Assembly (NCBI GenBank): GCA_905181835.1
Contig: CAJIZF010000001.1
Span: 248,001-312,000, forward strand
Length of the DNA: 64,000 bases
Source: an uncultured Flavobacteriaceae bacterium
Lineage (GTDB): Bacteria; Bacteroidota; Bacteroidia; Flavobacteriales; Flavobacteriaceae
Direction: 5' to 3'
Shown here: positions 54,446 to 64,000 of the stretch, one piece after another
Position numbering within the stretch: the stretch's first letter is position 1
Layout: the number at the start of each line of letters is the position of its first letter
Position numbers and translations under genes: made by a program
Notes under the pieces: model-generated
What the model saw: the letters and a program-made list of their open reading frames with translations, nothing else
Told to the model about the DNA's origin: nothing
The model's database searches: none

Positions 54446-55210
54446 TTAAAACTTTCTACTCAAAAGCCAATTGTAAAGGTGATCATTAAATTTGTCTGGG
54501 TGTTCCATCATTGCAGCATGACCACATTTATCAATCCAAAACAAATTTGAGTCAGGTAATAATTCGTTGAATTCGTTTGCTACCTCAGGGGGAGTGACAC
54601 TGTCGTTTTTACCCCATATGATACAAGTAGGAGTATTCATTTTTGGCAAATCTTTTGCCATATTATGACGAATAGCACTTTTGGCTATTGCTAAAGTTTT
54701 AATTAATTTATTTCGGTCATTTACCGTTTCAAAAACTTCATCTACTAGTTCTTTTGTTGCTATTGCAGGGTCATAAAAGACATCTTCTGCTTTTTTCTTG
54801 ATGTATTCGTAATCGCCTCTTTTAGGGAACGATCCACCCATCGCACTTTCATACAATCCCGAACTACCGGTAATCACAAGTGCTTTTATTTTTTCAGGAA
54901 ACAATTTAGTGCAATACAAACCAATGTGTCCTCCTAATGAATTTCCAACAAGTATTACTTGGCCGCATCCTATGTGGTTAATGAAATCTAAAACATATTT
55001 TGAGAAGTTTTTGACGTTAGTTTTTAACAAAGTCATTTCATAAATCGGTAATTCAGGTAATAAAATACGATATCCCTTTTTAGATAAAAAATGAGTTACT
55101 CCATCAAAGTTACTTAACCCGCCCATAAGTCCATGCAAAACAACAATAGGCTTTCCTTCTCCAACGTCTAGGTAAGTAAATTTTCCTTCTTTTTTTAACT
55201 GATGCGTCAT
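54446..55210 (-). CDS. Alpha/beta hydrolase
   Basis: From MTHQLKKEGKF at 55210 the product is 254 residues. The fold shows PIVVLHGLMGGLSNFDGVTH (oxyanion HG), ILVGNSLGGHIGLYCTKLFP with nucleophile Ser in GNSLGG, Asp in IIWGKNDSVTPPEVANEF and His in KCGHAAMMEHPDKFN. The triad is complete. The upstream start at 55258 would add a hydrophobic but unlikely segment. The substrate is unknown; this gene is a regular neighbour of mraZ in flavobacteria. Confidence 0.88.
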   Translation of the reverse strand: MTHQLKKEGKFTYLDVGEGKPIVVLHGLMGGLSNFDGVTHFLSKKGYRILLPELPIYEMTLLKTNVKNFSKYVLDFINHIGCGQVILVGNSLGGHIGLYCTKLFPEKIKALVITGSSGLYESAMGGSFPKRGDYEYIKKKAEDVFYDPAIATKELVDEVFETVNDRNKLIKTLAIAKSAIRHNMAKDLPKMNTPTCIIWGKNDSVTPPEVANEFNELLPDSNLFWIDKCGHAAMMEHPDKFNDHLYNWLLSRKF

Positions 55211-55314
55211 GTTAATAGCTAGATATGATAGTACAAAAGTACGCATTTTTATTTTCAACTTTCAATAAATATAAACCCTTACAATCTAGAGTTCTATAAT
55301 TTATTGAATTTTAA

Positions 55315-55378
55315 GTGGTAAAACTTATTAACAATGTGGTAATTTGTGGTAAAAAGTGGTAAAAGTTCTATATATTTG
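55315..55378 (+). promoter_or_regulatory. mraZ promoter with four GTGGTAA repeats (MraZ-box candidate)
   Basis: GTGGTAA occurs at 55315, 55336, 55346 and 55356; the last three are spaced exactly 10 bp, one helical turn, and the first is 21 bp away. TATATTTG (55371-55378) is the -7 element, so the repeats cover the -33 region. MraZ in other bacteria binds direct repeats of a GTG-type core with about 10-bp spacing upstream of its own gene. Confidence 0.75.
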
Positions 55379-55408
55379 AATTAGTAATCTTTTCAAAACA
55401 AAACCCCC

Positions 55409-55882
55409 ATGCTCAATTTAATTGGGACATATGAATGTAAGGCAGATATAAAAGGACGTGTTATGATTCCTACTGCTTTAAAAAAACAATTAGCTCCGGT
55501 TTCGACTCGTGGGTTTGTGATTAAGCGTGCGGTATTTCAGTCTTGTTTGGAGTTGTATCCAATGGAAGAGTGGTTGTTATTGATGAAGAAAATGAGCGGT
55601 TTAAATCGCTTTAATAGAAAGAATAATGATTTTATTAGAAGATTTACGGCAGGTGTAAGATCGCTTGAAATGGATGCTGCCGGAAGATTGTTAATACCAA
55701 AGGACTTATCAGGTTTTGCAGGAATAAAGAAAGAGATAGTAATTTCTTCAGCTATAAATATAGTTGAGATTTGGGATAAAAATAAATACGAACAAGCTAT
55801 TAACGAAGCAGCTAGCGATTTTGCTGATCTTGCTGAAGAGGTAATGGGAGATCAAAGTGATGGAGCTAATGGAATATCATAA
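55409..55882 (+). CDS. mraZ: Division/cell wall cluster transcriptional repressor MraZ
   Basis: This 157-residue protein has two AbrB-like repeats: LIGTYECKADIKGRVMIPTA with LELYPMEEWLLL, and FTAGVRSLEMDAAGRLLIPK with VEIWDKNKYEQAI. It forms a ring that binds repeats at its own promoter and represses the dcw cluster. The candidate boxes lie at 55315-55362. Its 3' end overlaps rsmH by 23-26 bases. Confidence 0.96.
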   Translation: MLNLIGTYECKADIKGRVMIPTALKKQLAPVSTRGFVIKRAVFQSCLELYPMEEWLLLMKKMSGLNRFNRKNNDFIRRFTAGVRSLEMDAAGRLLIPKDLSGFAGIKKEIVISSAINIVEIWDKNKYEQAINEAASDFADLAEEVMGDQSDGANGIS

Positions 55883-56765
55883 ACCAGTTTTATTAACTGA
55901 AACGGTTGACGGCTTATATGTGAAGCCCGATGGTATTTATGTGGATGTTACTTTTGGCGGAGGTGGACATTCCAAGGAAATTTTAAACAGATTAGGAGAG
56001 GAAGGGAGATTGATCGCTTTTGATCAAGATGAGGATTCCTTGGTAAATCTAATTAATGATTCTCGATTTTTATTAATTAATGAAAATTTTAGATACCTAA
56101 AACAGTTTTTAAAATTTAATAATATATCAAAAGTAGACGGTATTTTAGGCGATTTTGGAGTCTCTTCTCATCAGTTTAATGTTGCTGAACGAGGATTTTC
56201 AACACGATTTGAAGCAGAATTAGATATGAGGATGAATAAAAAATCGTCCTTCTCGGCTTTTGACGTAATTAACAAGTATTCGGAAGAAAAATTAAGACTG
56301 ATTTTTTTCAGCTATGGAGAATTAAGAGCTGCAGCTGGTATGGCAAGAGTTATTGTTGAAAACAGAAAACAAAGACCCATTGTATCCTCTAAACAATTAA
56401 AAAGTTCTTTAGGTAGATTTTTGCCAAAGCATCGAGAAAATAAAATTTTAGCTCAAATTTATCAAGCAATCAGAATTGAAGTTAATCAAGAACTAGAGGC
56501 TCTAAAGGATTTTTTAAGTCAGACTGTTGACGTTTTGAATCCTGGAGGAAGACTGAGTCTTATTTCATACCATTCTCTTGAAGATCGTTTGGTGAAAAGA
56601 TTTATGAGAAACGGACTTTTTGAGGGAGAGCCAGAAAAAGATGTGTTTGGAAGGGTGGAAATTCCATTTAAAAAAATTGGAAAATTTATAATTCCAACCG
56701 ACGACGAAATACAAATAAACAATAGAGCTAGAAGTGCAAAACTCCGAATTGCAGAGAAATTATGA
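55860..56765 (+). CDS. rsmH: 16S rRNA (cytosine1402-N4) methyltransferase RsmH
   Basis: About 301 residues from ATG 55860; ATG 55869 (MEYHKPVLL) is an equally good start. Motifs are HKPVLLTETVDGL, YVDVTFGGGGHSKEILNRLG for SAM binding, AFDQDEDSL, GILGDFGVSSHQFNVAERGF and ISYHSLEDRLVKRFM. It modifies C1402 in the ribosomal P-site. It overlaps mraZ upstream and ftsL downstream (four bases), so it is translationally coupled within the cluster. Confidence 0.96.
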   Translation: MELMEYHKPVLLTETVDGLYVKPDGIYVDVTFGGGGHSKEILNRLGEEGRLIAFDQDEDSLVNLINDSRFLLINENFRYLKQFLKFNNISKVDGILGDFGVSSHQFNVAERGFSTRFEAELDMRMNKKSSFSAFDVINKYSEEKLRLIFFSYGELRAAAGMARVIVENRKQRPIVSSKQLKSSLGRFLPKHRENKILAQIYQAIRIEVNQELEALKDFLSQTVDVLNPGGRLSLISYHSLEDRLVKRFMRNGLFEGEPEKDVFGRVEIPFKKIGKFIIPTDDEIQINNRARSAKLRIAEKL

Positions 56766-57079
56766 AAAAAGGGTTTTATGATTTATTGAAAGGGAAGTTT
56801 TTAATAAGCGATGATGCTTTTAAGAATTGGCGCTTTATATTTTTTATATCTGTGTTGATGATGCTAATGATTGGAAGTTCCCACAGAGCAGATAAAAAAG
56901 TACATAGAATTGCTCAACTAAATAATGAATTTAAAGAAATAAAAAGTGAGTATGTAGACGTTAGGATGATTTTGATGCAATCAAAAATGGAAACTAAAAT
57001 AATTTCGACCATGGAAAAAAACGGGTTGGTTCCATCAGAAAATCCTCCACAAAAATTAATAATTAAAAAACAAAACTAG
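56762..57079 (+). CDS. ftsL: FtsL-like cell division protein
   Basis: This 105-residue single-pass protein has a short cytoplasmic part, one membrane helix (WRFIFFISVLMMLMIGSS) and a coiled-coil-like periplasmic part (RIAQLNNEFKEIKSEYVDVR). Position between rsmH and the class B PBP identifies it as the FtsL equivalent, which recruits the septal synthase. The sequence itself is weakly conserved, as usual for this family. Confidence 0.88.
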   Translation: MKKGFYDLLKGKFLISDDAFKNWRFIFFISVLMMLMIGSSHRADKKVHRIAQLNNEFKEIKSEYVDVRMILMQSKMETKIISTMEKNGLVPSENPPQKLIIKKQN

Positions 57080-57081
57080 CT

Positions 57082-59082
57082 TTGCCAATCGAAGAAAAAA
57101 ACATACTGAATCGCTTATATTTTATTGCTGGAGGTATGTTTCTCTTTACTGTATTAATTGCTTTTAAAATAATCAATATTCAATTTGTTGATGGTGAAAA
57201 GTACCGAGCGCTTGCAAAAAAAAATACAATTAAAAATTGGATTATTCCTTCAAGTAGAGGAAATATTTATGCTGATGATGGTAGCCTTTTAGCAACTTCT
57301 GTTCCCAAATATGAAATTCGCTTTGATGCAGTAACGGTCTCATCTACTACATTTAATGAGCATCTTCCTGCCTTAGCTAAGGCTATGTCTGAAATGTATA
57401 ATAAGTCTGAGACCTATTATATTAAAAAGTTTAAAAACGCTCGAGCTAGTAAAAATAGATATTTACTGGTGGCAAAAAATTTAGGTTATTCCGATTATAT
57501 AAAAATAAAAAACTTTCCACTTTTAAGGATGGGGCCATACAAAGGGGGTCTTATTGTTAAGCAAAATAATATCAGAGAACATCCAATTGGAAAAGTGGCT
57601 GAACGTTTAGTGGGCAATGAAAAAAAAGGAGCTCCTGGCACTTATGATATTGGATTTGAAGGAGCTTATGATAAATATTTAAAAGGAAAAGATGGTAAAC
57701 GCTTAAAGCAAAAGATTGCAAAAGGTCAATGGAAGCCAGTTTTTGATGAAAATGAAATAGAACCTGTAGACGGATATGACGTGATAACGACCATAAATGT
57801 AAATATTCAAGATATAGCTCATCATTCTCTTTTGAGTCAATTGGAATATTACGAAGCAGAGCACGGCTGTGTAATTGTGATGGAAGTAGCAACAGGCGAA
57901 ATCAAAGCCGTATCCAATCTTGGAAGAACAAGCAGGGGAACCTATTACGAAAAATTAAATTATGCAGTGGGTGAGTCTCATGAACCAGGGTCTACTTTTA
58001 AAGTAGCTTCTTTAATGGCAGCCCTGGAAGATAAAGTTATAGACACAAGTTCTGTTATAGATACTAAAAGGGGAGTTAAAAATTTTTATGGAAGAAAAAT
58101 TTATGATTCACACAGAGGCGGTTATGGTGAAATTTCTGTAGCCAGAGCTTTAGAAGTATCCTCAAATATTGGTTTTGCAACTTTTATAGATGAGGGTTAT
58201 AAAGAGAATCCAAAGATGTTTATCGACAGGTTAGAATCCTTCAATCTTAAGGACTCTATCGGCATATCAATAAAGGGAGAAGGAAAACCAATGATACCAG
58301 GTCCAGGTCATAAAAAATGGAGTAAAAATGCTCTTCCTTCAATGGCATATGGTTATAATTTAAGATTAACTCCCTTACAGACACTAAATTTTTATAATGC
58401 GATCGCTAATAACGGTGTGATGGTAAAGCCCAGATTTATAAAGGAAGTACGTGCCTGGAATGAAACAATTTTAACTTTTAATAAAGAAATTATCAATCCA
58501 GAATTAGCTTCAATAAACACTATTTCAAAAATTCAAGAAATCTTGAAAAACATAATGGTAAGGGGCACCGGAAAGAAGTTGTATTCATCAAATTTCTCAA
58601 TGGCTGGTAAAACAGGTACAGCTCAGACAGAATATTGGATGAAAGATTGGGCTGAAAATAAACGATACATTTCTTCCTTTGCTGGTTATTTCCCCGCAGA
58701 AAACCCAAAGTATTCCTGTATAGTTATCATTCATAAGCCAAGTACCAATAAGGGGTATTATGGTGCAGATGTCTCTGGACCTGTATTTAAAAGGATTGCA
58801 CAAAAAATATTTACTGTTTCTCCTCTATTAGTAGAGGTATCAGACATAAATGAAAAAGATGAATTAGTAGTAACTGATTATGAGATCTATTATGAAAAAT
58901 TACAAAATGAAAATATAACAATTCCGAATGTCGTTGGAATGGCAGGAATGGATGCAGTTTCACTTTTAGAAAATATTGGGTTGAATGTAAATATTGTAGG
59001 TAATGGAACGGTCAATAAACAATCATTAAAATCTGGAAGTCACATCAGGTCTGGTGAAAAAATAACACTCTATTTATCATGA
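57082..59082 (+). CDS. Class B penicillin-binding protein (FtsI/PBP3-like) with PASTA domain
   Basis: This 666-residue protein starts at TTG 57082. It has one N-terminal membrane anchor (about 13-31), a pedestal domain (IPSSRGNIYADDGSLLATS), and a transpeptidase with EPGSTFKVASL (catalytic Ser in SxxK), EVSSNIGFATF (SxN) and MAGKTGTAQTE (KTG). A C-terminal PASTA domain reads ITIPNVVGMAGMDAVSLLEN, then NVNIVGNGTV and LKSGSHIRSGEKITLYLS. It cross-links septal peptidoglycan. The stop overlaps murE by four bases. Confidence 0.95.
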   Translation: MPIEEKNILNRLYFIAGGMFLFTVLIAFKIINIQFVDGEKYRALAKKNTIKNWIIPSSRGNIYADDGSLLATSVPKYEIRFDAVTVSSTTFNEHLPALAKAMSEMYNKSETYYIKKFKNARASKNRYLLVAKNLGYSDYIKIKNFPLLRMGPYKGGLIVKQNNIREHPIGKVAERLVGNEKKGAPGTYDIGFEGAYDKYLKGKDGKRLKQKIAKGQWKPVFDENEIEPVDGYDVITTINVNIQDIAHHSLLSQLEYYEAEHGCVIVMEVATGEIKAVSNLGRTSRGTYYEKLNYAVGESHEPGSTFKVASLMAALEDKVIDTSSVIDTKRGVKNFYGRKIYDSHRGGYGEISVARALEVSSNIGFATFIDEGYKENPKMFIDRLESFNLKDSIGISIKGEGKPMIPGPGHKKWSKNALPSMAYGYNLRLTPLQTLNFYNAIANNGVMVKPRFIKEVRAWNETILTFNKEIINPELASINTISKIQEILKNIMVRGTGKKLYSSNFSMAGKTGTAQTEYWMKDWAENKRYISSFAGYFPAENPKYSCIVIIHKPSTNKGYYGADVSGPVFKRIAQKIFTVSPLLVEVSDINEKDELVVTDYEIYYEKLQNENITIPNVVGMAGMDAVSLLENIGLNVNIVGNGTVNKQSLKSGSHIRSGEKITLYLS

Positions 59083-60542
59083 AATTGTTAAAAGATATAT
59101 TGTATCGGGTGACGATAAATAGAGTAATAGGAAGCACTTCTGTAGCAATTAATAATATTGAGTTTGATTCAAGAAAAATAGAATTTAATGATGTTTTTGT
59201 TGCTATAAAGGGAGTTTTGTCTGACGGTCACGATTATATTGAAAAGGCTTCAGATTTAGGAGCTTTGGTTATAATTTGTGAAAAAATTCCTGATAAAATT
59301 ATCAATGGCATAACCTATGTAGAAGTTGATAACTCAAATCTTGCTCTTTCAGTTTTAGCAGCTAATTATTACGGAAATCCATCTGATGATATTCAATTAA
59401 TTGGTGTTACAGGAACTAATGGAAAAACAACTGTAGCCACTTTATTATATAAATTATTTAAAAAGGCAGGTTTTAAAGTAGGATTGTTATCTACTGTCAA
59501 AATTCTTATTGATGATAAAGAATATAAGACAACTCATACAACACCAGATTCATTAACTATTAATAGACATTTAAAAGAAATGGTAGATGAGGGAATAGAA
59601 TTTTGTTTTATGGAGGTGAGCTCTCACGGAATAGACCAAATGAGGACAAGAAATTTAAATTTTAAAGGGGGTGTTTTTACAAATTTATCTCATGATCATT
59701 TAGACTATCATAAAGATTTTGCAGCCTACCGAGATGTAAAAAAAATGTTTTTTGATCAATTACCAAAAAATGCCTTTGCACTTACCAATTCCGACGATAA
59801 AAATGGGAAGTATATGCTTCAAAATACCAATGCAAAAAAATACACCTATGCTTTAAAATCTATAGCAGATTATAAATCTCAAGTATTAGAAAATCAATTT
59901 AATGGATTGTTATTGAAAATTAATGGTCAGGAACTATGGGTAAAATTAATTGGAAACTTTAATGCATATAACTTATTAGCTATTTATGCAGTAGCTGACT
60001 TACTAGGACTAGAAAATTTAGAGATTTTACAATTGATGAGTGAATTGGAAAGTGTAGATGGCCGATTTCAATATGTAGTCTCAAAAAATAATATAACAGC
60101 AATTGTTGACTATGCACATACGCCAGATGCTCTTAAAAATATACTAGAGACTATTAACGCTATTAGGTCAAAAAATGAAGATTTAATTACGATTGTTGGT
60201 TGCGGAGGTGACAGAGATGTGGACAAAAGACCTAAAATGGGAAATATTGCAGCTTCTTTGAGTTCTAAAGTAATATTTACTAGTGATAATCCACGAAGTG
60301 AAAATCCAGCTACCATAATTGAGTCTATGGAAAAAGGAGTTTCTGGAGAAAATTTTAATAAAACTTTATCTATTTCAGATAGAAAACAAGCGATCAAAAC
60401 AGCTTGTCAACTAGCAAAAAATGGGGATATTATATTGATAGCTGGAAAAGGTCATGAAACCTATCAAGAAATAAAAGGGAAACGGATTGATTTTGATGAT
60501 TACAAAATTATTAACGAATTATTAATAGCTCTAAACAAATAA
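59079..60542 (+). CDS. murE: UDP-MurNAc-L-Ala-D-Glu:meso-diaminopimelate ligase MurE
   Basis: This 487-residue Mur ligase has ATP site LIGVTGTNGKTTVATLLYKL, THTTPDSLTINRHLKEMV, the MEVSSHGIDQMRTRNLNF segment, FTNLSHDHLDYHKDFAAY and VDYAHTPDALKNIL. TSDNPRSENP contains the DNPR motif that selects meso-diaminopimelate over lysine. It adds the third peptide residue of peptidoglycan. Confidence 0.97.
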   Translation: MKLLKDILYRVTINRVIGSTSVAINNIEFDSRKIEFNDVFVAIKGVLSDGHDYIEKASDLGALVIICEKIPDKIINGITYVEVDNSNLALSVLAANYYGNPSDDIQLIGVTGTNGKTTVATLLYKLFKKAGFKVGLLSTVKILIDDKEYKTTHTTPDSLTINRHLKEMVDEGIEFCFMEVSSHGIDQMRTRNLNFKGGVFTNLSHDHLDYHKDFAAYRDVKKMFFDQLPKNAFALTNSDDKNGKYMLQNTNAKKYTYALKSIADYKSQVLENQFNGLLLKINGQELWVKLIGNFNAYNLLAIYAVADLLGLENLEILQLMSELESVDGRFQYVVSKNNITAIVDYAHTPDALKNILETINAIRSKNEDLITIVGCGGDRDVDKRPKMGNIAASLSSKVIFTSDNPRSENPATIIESMEKGVSGENFNKTLSISDRKQAIKTACQLAKNGDIILIAGKGHETYQEIKGKRIDFDDYKIINELLIALNK

Positions 60543-60545
60543 TTT

Positions 60546-61778
60546 ATGCTGTATTATCTATTTGATTACTTAGAAAAAACCTACCACATTCCTGGTGCAG
60601 GACTTTTTCAATTTTTAACTTTTAGAGCAGGCTTAGCTATTGGTTTTTCATTACTTATTGCTGCAATATTTGGTAAAAAAATCATCAACTATTTAAGAAA
60701 AAAACAAGTTGGTGAAACGATTCGTGATTTAGGTTTAGAAGGACAAATAGAAAAGGGAGGTACTCCAACAATGGGAGGTATTATCATTATAATGGCCACG
60801 ATTATCCCGACTCTTCTTTTTGCTAAGCTAGAAAATATTTATGTAATACTTCTTTTAGTGACAACGATATGGATGGGTGTTATTGGATTTATTGATGACT
60901 ATATAAAAATATTTAAAAAAAATAAAGAAGGGTTATCGGGTAAATTTAAAGTTATTGGACAAGTTGGCTTAGGGCTTATTGTTGGAGCTACCATGTATTT
61001 TCACGAAGATATAACTATTAAAAGGCACAAAGAAGTATCGAAAAATTTAATTGAAACTAGTGTTAATAGTCAAATCGCTGAATTTTATCCAGAAGAAAAG
61101 ACCTTACTTACGACCATTCCTTTTGTAAAGAAAAATGAATTTAACTATGAAAGTTTAATAAGTTGGATTGGAGAGGATGCTCGAGATTATGTGTGGCTAA
61201 TATTTATTCCTATTGTAATATTTATCATAACAGCAGTGTCTAACGGAGCAAATCTGACGGACGGAATCGACGGATTAGCAGCAGGAACTTCTGCTATCAT
61301 TGGTGTTACTTTGGCGTTATTCGCCTGGGTATCAGGTAATATTATTTTTTCAGACTATCTAAATATCATGTATATCCCCAATACTGGGGAGCTTACCATT
61401 TTTATAATGTCTTTTGTAGGTGCTCTAATTGGATTTTTATGGTACAATGCATACCCCGCTCAAATTTTTATGGGAGATACAGGCAGTTTAACTATTGGCG
61501 GTATTATAGCAGTTATTGCAATAGCAATTCGAAAAGAATGGTTAATACCAATTTTATGCGGAATTTTTTTAATGGAAAATTTGTCTGTTGTGATGCAAGT
61601 AGGTTGGTTTAAGTATACTAAAAAGAAGTTTGGTGAGGGACGTAGAATATTTAAGATGTCACCTCTTCATCATCATTATCAAAAATCTGGATTTCATGAA
61701 AGTAAAATTGTAACTCGATTTTGGATTGTTGGTTTATTTCTAGCAATTATTACAATTGCAACATTAAAAATAAGATAG
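60546..61778 (+). CDS. mraY: Phospho-MurNAc-pentapeptide transferase MraY
   Basis: This 410-residue membrane enzyme has about ten helices and makes lipid I from UDP-MurNAc-pentapeptide. Motifs are [36 protein letters not shown] (catalytic Asp pair), [40 protein letters not shown] and [15 protein letters not shown]. An insert of ~50 residues around position 150-210 lengthens it over the ~360-residue E. coli form, as is usual in Bacteroidota. Confidence 0.97.
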   Translation: MLYYLFDYLEKTYHIPGAGLFQFLTFRAGLAIGFSLLIAAIFGKKIINYLRKKQVGETIRDLGLEGQIEKGGTPTMGGIIIIMATIIPTLLFAKLENIYVILLLVTTIWMGVIGFIDDYIKIFKKNKEGLSGKFKVIGQVGLGLIVGATMYFHEDITIKRHKEVSKNLIETSVNSQIAEFYPEEKTLLTTIPFVKKNEFNYESLISWIGEDARDYVWLIFIPIVIFIITAVSNGANLTDGIDGLAAGTSAIIGVTLALFAWVSGNIIFSDYLNIMYIPNTGELTIFIMSFVGALIGFLWYNAYPAQIFMGDTGSLTIGGIIAVIAIAIRKEWLIPILCGIFLMENLSVVMQVGWFKYTKKKFGEGRRIFKMSPLHHHYQKSGFHESKIVTRFWIVGLFLAIITIATLKIR

Positions 61779-61797
61779 AAAACTTGATTTATAAAAG

Positions 61798-63138
61798 GTG
61801 AAAAAAAATAAAATAGTAATACTTGGAGGAGGAGAAAGTGGTATAGGCACAGCTATTTTAGGAAAGAAAGAAGGGTTTGAAGTTTTTGTTTCGGACTATG
61901 GAAAAATAAAAAAAAAATATAAACAAGTTCTTTTACATCATGAAATTAATTGGGAAGAAGAAGCTCACTCAGAAACTAAAATTCTAAGCGCAGGTATCGT
62001 AATGAAAAGTCCTGGTATTCCAGAAAATACTCCTGTAGTGTTGAAATTAAAGAAGAAAGGAGTTAGGATTGTTTCAGAAATTGAGTTTGCCGCTACTTAT
62101 ACATCAGCTACTTTAATTGGAATCACGGGTAGTAACGGAAAAACGACTGTAGCAACGATGATCCATAAGATATTAAAAGATGCTGGTAATAACGTTGCAC
62201 TAGCCGGAAATATAGGAAAAAGCTTTGCGGAACTGGTCGCTACAAAGGATATAAATCAATTTGTATTAGAACTAAGCAGTTTTCAATTAGATGGCACTTA
62301 TAATTTTGCACCTCACATAGCAATTTTAACCAATTTATCACCCGATCATTTAGATAGATACGGCAATGATTATGAAAAGTATATAGCTTCAAAATTTAAA
62401 ATAGTTATGAATCAGACAAGTGACGACTATTTTATCTATGATGCAGATGATTTAATGATAAATAAATGGATTTCTAATACAACAATCAAATCTCAATTAA
62501 TTCCTTTTTCATTACAGAAAGAATTGAAAAAAGGGGCTTACATAAAAAATAACGAATTAATAATAACAACAAATAACAACACATTTACTATGTCAATCAC
62601 AAAACTAGGACAACAAGGTCAGCATAACATTAAAAATGCTATGGCAGCATCAACTGCCTCAACTTTACTCAATATTAGAAAAGCTACTATTAGAAGAAGT
62701 TTAGAGAATTTTCAAGGTGTTGAACATCGATTAGAAAATGTATTAAAAATTAATAATGTTCGATATATCAATGATTCTAAGGGCACCAATGTTAATGCAA
62801 CATTTTATGCTCTAGATAGTATGGAGGCCTCTACAGTTTGGATTGTTGGTGGCGTTGATAAAGGAAACGATTACAGTGAGCTATTTGCATTAGTGAATGA
62901 AAAAGTGAAAGCGATTATTTGTTTAGGTGTTGACAATGAAAAAATAATTAAAGCATTTGGGAATGTAGTAGACATTATGGTGGAAACTCACTCTATGGAA
63001 GATGCCGTAAAAGTTGCGTACCGTCTTTCAAAAAAAGGTGATAATGTTTTACTGTCTCCAGCTTGTGCTAGTTTTGATTTATTCGAAAACTATGAAGACA
63101 GAGGAAGACAATTTAAAAATGCTGTTAGGAATTTATAA
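61798..63138 (+). CDS. murD: UDP-MurNAc-L-alanine:D-glutamate ligase MurD
   Basis: This 446-residue protein starts at GTG 61798; no ATG is nearby. Motifs are KIVILGGGESGIGTAILGKK for the nucleotide fold, LIGITGSNGKTTVATMIHKI for ATP, LELSSFQLDGTYNFAPHIAI, LTNLSPDHLDRYGNDYEKYI and NDSKGTNVNATFYALDSM. It adds D-Glu to the peptidoglycan precursor. It is intact and 19 bases after mraY. Confidence 0.97.
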   Translation: MKKNKIVILGGGESGIGTAILGKKEGFEVFVSDYGKIKKKYKQVLLHHEINWEEEAHSETKILSAGIVMKSPGIPENTPVVLKLKKKGVRIVSEIEFAATYTSATLIGITGSNGKTTVATMIHKILKDAGNNVALAGNIGKSFAELVATKDINQFVLELSSFQLDGTYNFAPHIAILTNLSPDHLDRYGNDYEKYIASKFKIVMNQTSDDYFIYDADDLMINKWISNTTIKSQLIPFSLQKELKKGAYIKNNELIITTNNNTFTMSITKLGQQGQHNIKNAMAASTASTLLNIRKATIRRSLENFQGVEHRLENVLKINNVRYINDSKGTNVNATFYALDSMEASTVWIVGGVDKGNDYSELFALVNEKVKAIICLGVDNEKIIKAFGNVVDIMVETHSMEDAVKVAYRLSKKGDNVLLSPACASFDLFENYEDRGRQFKNAVRNL

Positions 63139-63161
63139 TTTATAAAAAGATTGGTTAACTA

Positions 63162-64000
63162 ATGAAGAATGTTTTTCGACATATAAAAGGTGATAAGACT
63201 ATTTGGGCTGTAGTTTCTTTATTGGCGTTATTTTCCTTTTTACCTGTTTACAGCTCTAGCAGTAATTTAGCTTACTTATATGGAGATGGAAATACATTTA
63301 AATTTTTATTAAAGCATCTTACACATTTAATTCTAGGATTTGTGATTTTATATGGCGTTCATAAAGTTCCGTATAATTATTTTAAGGGCTTGTCTGTTAT
63401 TGCACTACCCATCGTAATTATTTTATTGATAATTACTATAACGCAAGGCGTTACTATAGATGGTGCTAACGCAAGTAGGTGGATTCGTATTCCTATAGTT
63501 GGAGTGACATTTCAAAGTTCAACTTTAGCATCAGTTGTTTTATTAACTTATATAGCTAGATATTTATCAAAAATTAAAGACAATACAATAACATTCAAAG
63601 AATCAGTGCTACCTCTTTGGGTTCCTGTTTTTCTAGTATTAATTTTAATACTTCCTGCAAATTTATCGACTGCTGCAATTATATTTTCCATGGTGATTGT
63701 ATTGATTTTTATTGGTGGTTATCCAGTCAAATATTTACTAATAATCCTCTTTACAAGTTTAATGTTTTTATCATTTTTTATTGTTTCAGCAAAAGCATTT
63801 CCAAATGTATTTCCAAATAGAGTTGATACTTGGATTAGTAGGATAGATAATTTTTTTGATGGTGAAAAAACAGAAGCTGATTATCAAATAGAAAAAGCAA
63901 AAATAGCAATTGCATCTGGAGGTGTTACAGGATTGGGCCCAGGAAAAAGTATTCAAAAGAACTTTTTACCACAATCATCTTCAGATTTTATTTACGCTAT
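63162..64000 (+). CDS. ftsW: Peptidoglycan polymerase FtsW, 3' end outside the window
   Basis: The ATG at 63162 opens a SEDS-family membrane protein that runs past the window edge (about 279 codons visible). It reads MKNVFRHIKGDKTIWAVVSL, LPVYSSSSNLAYLYGDGN, INGANAS-type DGANASRWIRIPIVGVTFQS and FPNRVDTWISRIDNFFDGE, with GGVTGLGPGKSIQKNFLPQS near the edge. At least six membrane helices are visible. The order after murD is that of the division cluster, where FtsW polymerises septal glycan with the class B PBP. Confidence 0.95.
   Translation, partial: MKNVFRHIKGDKTIWAVVSLLALFSFLPVYSSSSNLAYLYGDGNTFKFLLKHLTHLILGFVILYGVHKVPYNYFKGLSVIALPIVIILLIITITQGVTIDGANASRWIRIPIVGVTFQSSTLASVVLLTYIARYLSKIKDNTITFKESVLPLWVPVFLVLILILPANLSTAAIIFSMVIVLIFIGGYPVKYLLIILFTSLMFLSFFIVSAKAFPNVFPNRVDTWISRIDNFFDGEKTEADYQIEKAKIAIASGGVTGLGPGKSIQKNFLPQSSSDFIYA

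Overview
The window is AT-rich DNA from a member of the Bacteroidota, almost certainly a flavobacterium (Flavobacteriaceae). The evidence is the gliding genes gldA, gldB and gldC, several secreted proteins with type IX secretion (T9SS) C-terminal sorting domains, promoters of the TAnnTTTG type, a DnaG whose zinc-finger Cys/His ligands are replaced, and the mraZ-rsmH-ftsL-pbp-murE-mraY-murD-ftsW cluster. I know these as family traits; no search was run.

Layout. Positions 1-4680 look like the right end of an integrative element: a tyrosine recombinase next to a 3' fragment of a tRNA-Met (CAT) gene, a zinc-ribbon/PD-(D/E)XK-like nuclease gene with a frameshift, a GGRxKGTPNK protein and two decayed secreted-protein genes. 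Positions 4680-16020 form an accessory zone. Unrelated genes (DUF2306 membrane protein, HTH/membrane pair, HxlR regulator, thioredoxin-like protein, FG-GAP protein, esterase, putative metallopeptidase, small membrane protein) are separated by five copies of a 75-165 bp repeat. Each copy ends in CTACTA, the same bases that end the tRNA fragment, and then runs into a terminator hairpin. Fragments of extra DUF2306-type genes lie beside these repeats.

Positions 16067-24843 carry SppA-adjacent small genes, gapN, a formylglycine-generating-enzyme-like lipoprotein, T9SS cargo, a DUF6150-like repeat protein and NTF2-like proteins. At least seven genes in the first 22 kb are broken by apparent single-base indels; I found none in the following 42 kb.

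Positions 24929-64000 are the conserved chromosome: era, der, M23 peptidase, alaS, metK with a SAM-II-like leader, gldA, a pheA operon with a Phe-rich leader peptide and attenuator, rsgA, dtd, aroA, queA, rlmN, a polyprenyl synthase, dnaG, nadE, gldB/gldC, engB and the cell-wall/division cluster behind four GTGGTAA repeats that look like MraZ boxes.

Most notable regulatory finds: a 23-codon leader peptide containing FKNFYHFFF followed by a terminator upstream of pheA; a SAM-II-like aptamer with an inserted hairpin upstream of metK that can pair with its own downstream leader; paired TGTAA-N8-TTACA operators around the HTH/membrane gene promoter; and the tRNA-end-linked repeat family.
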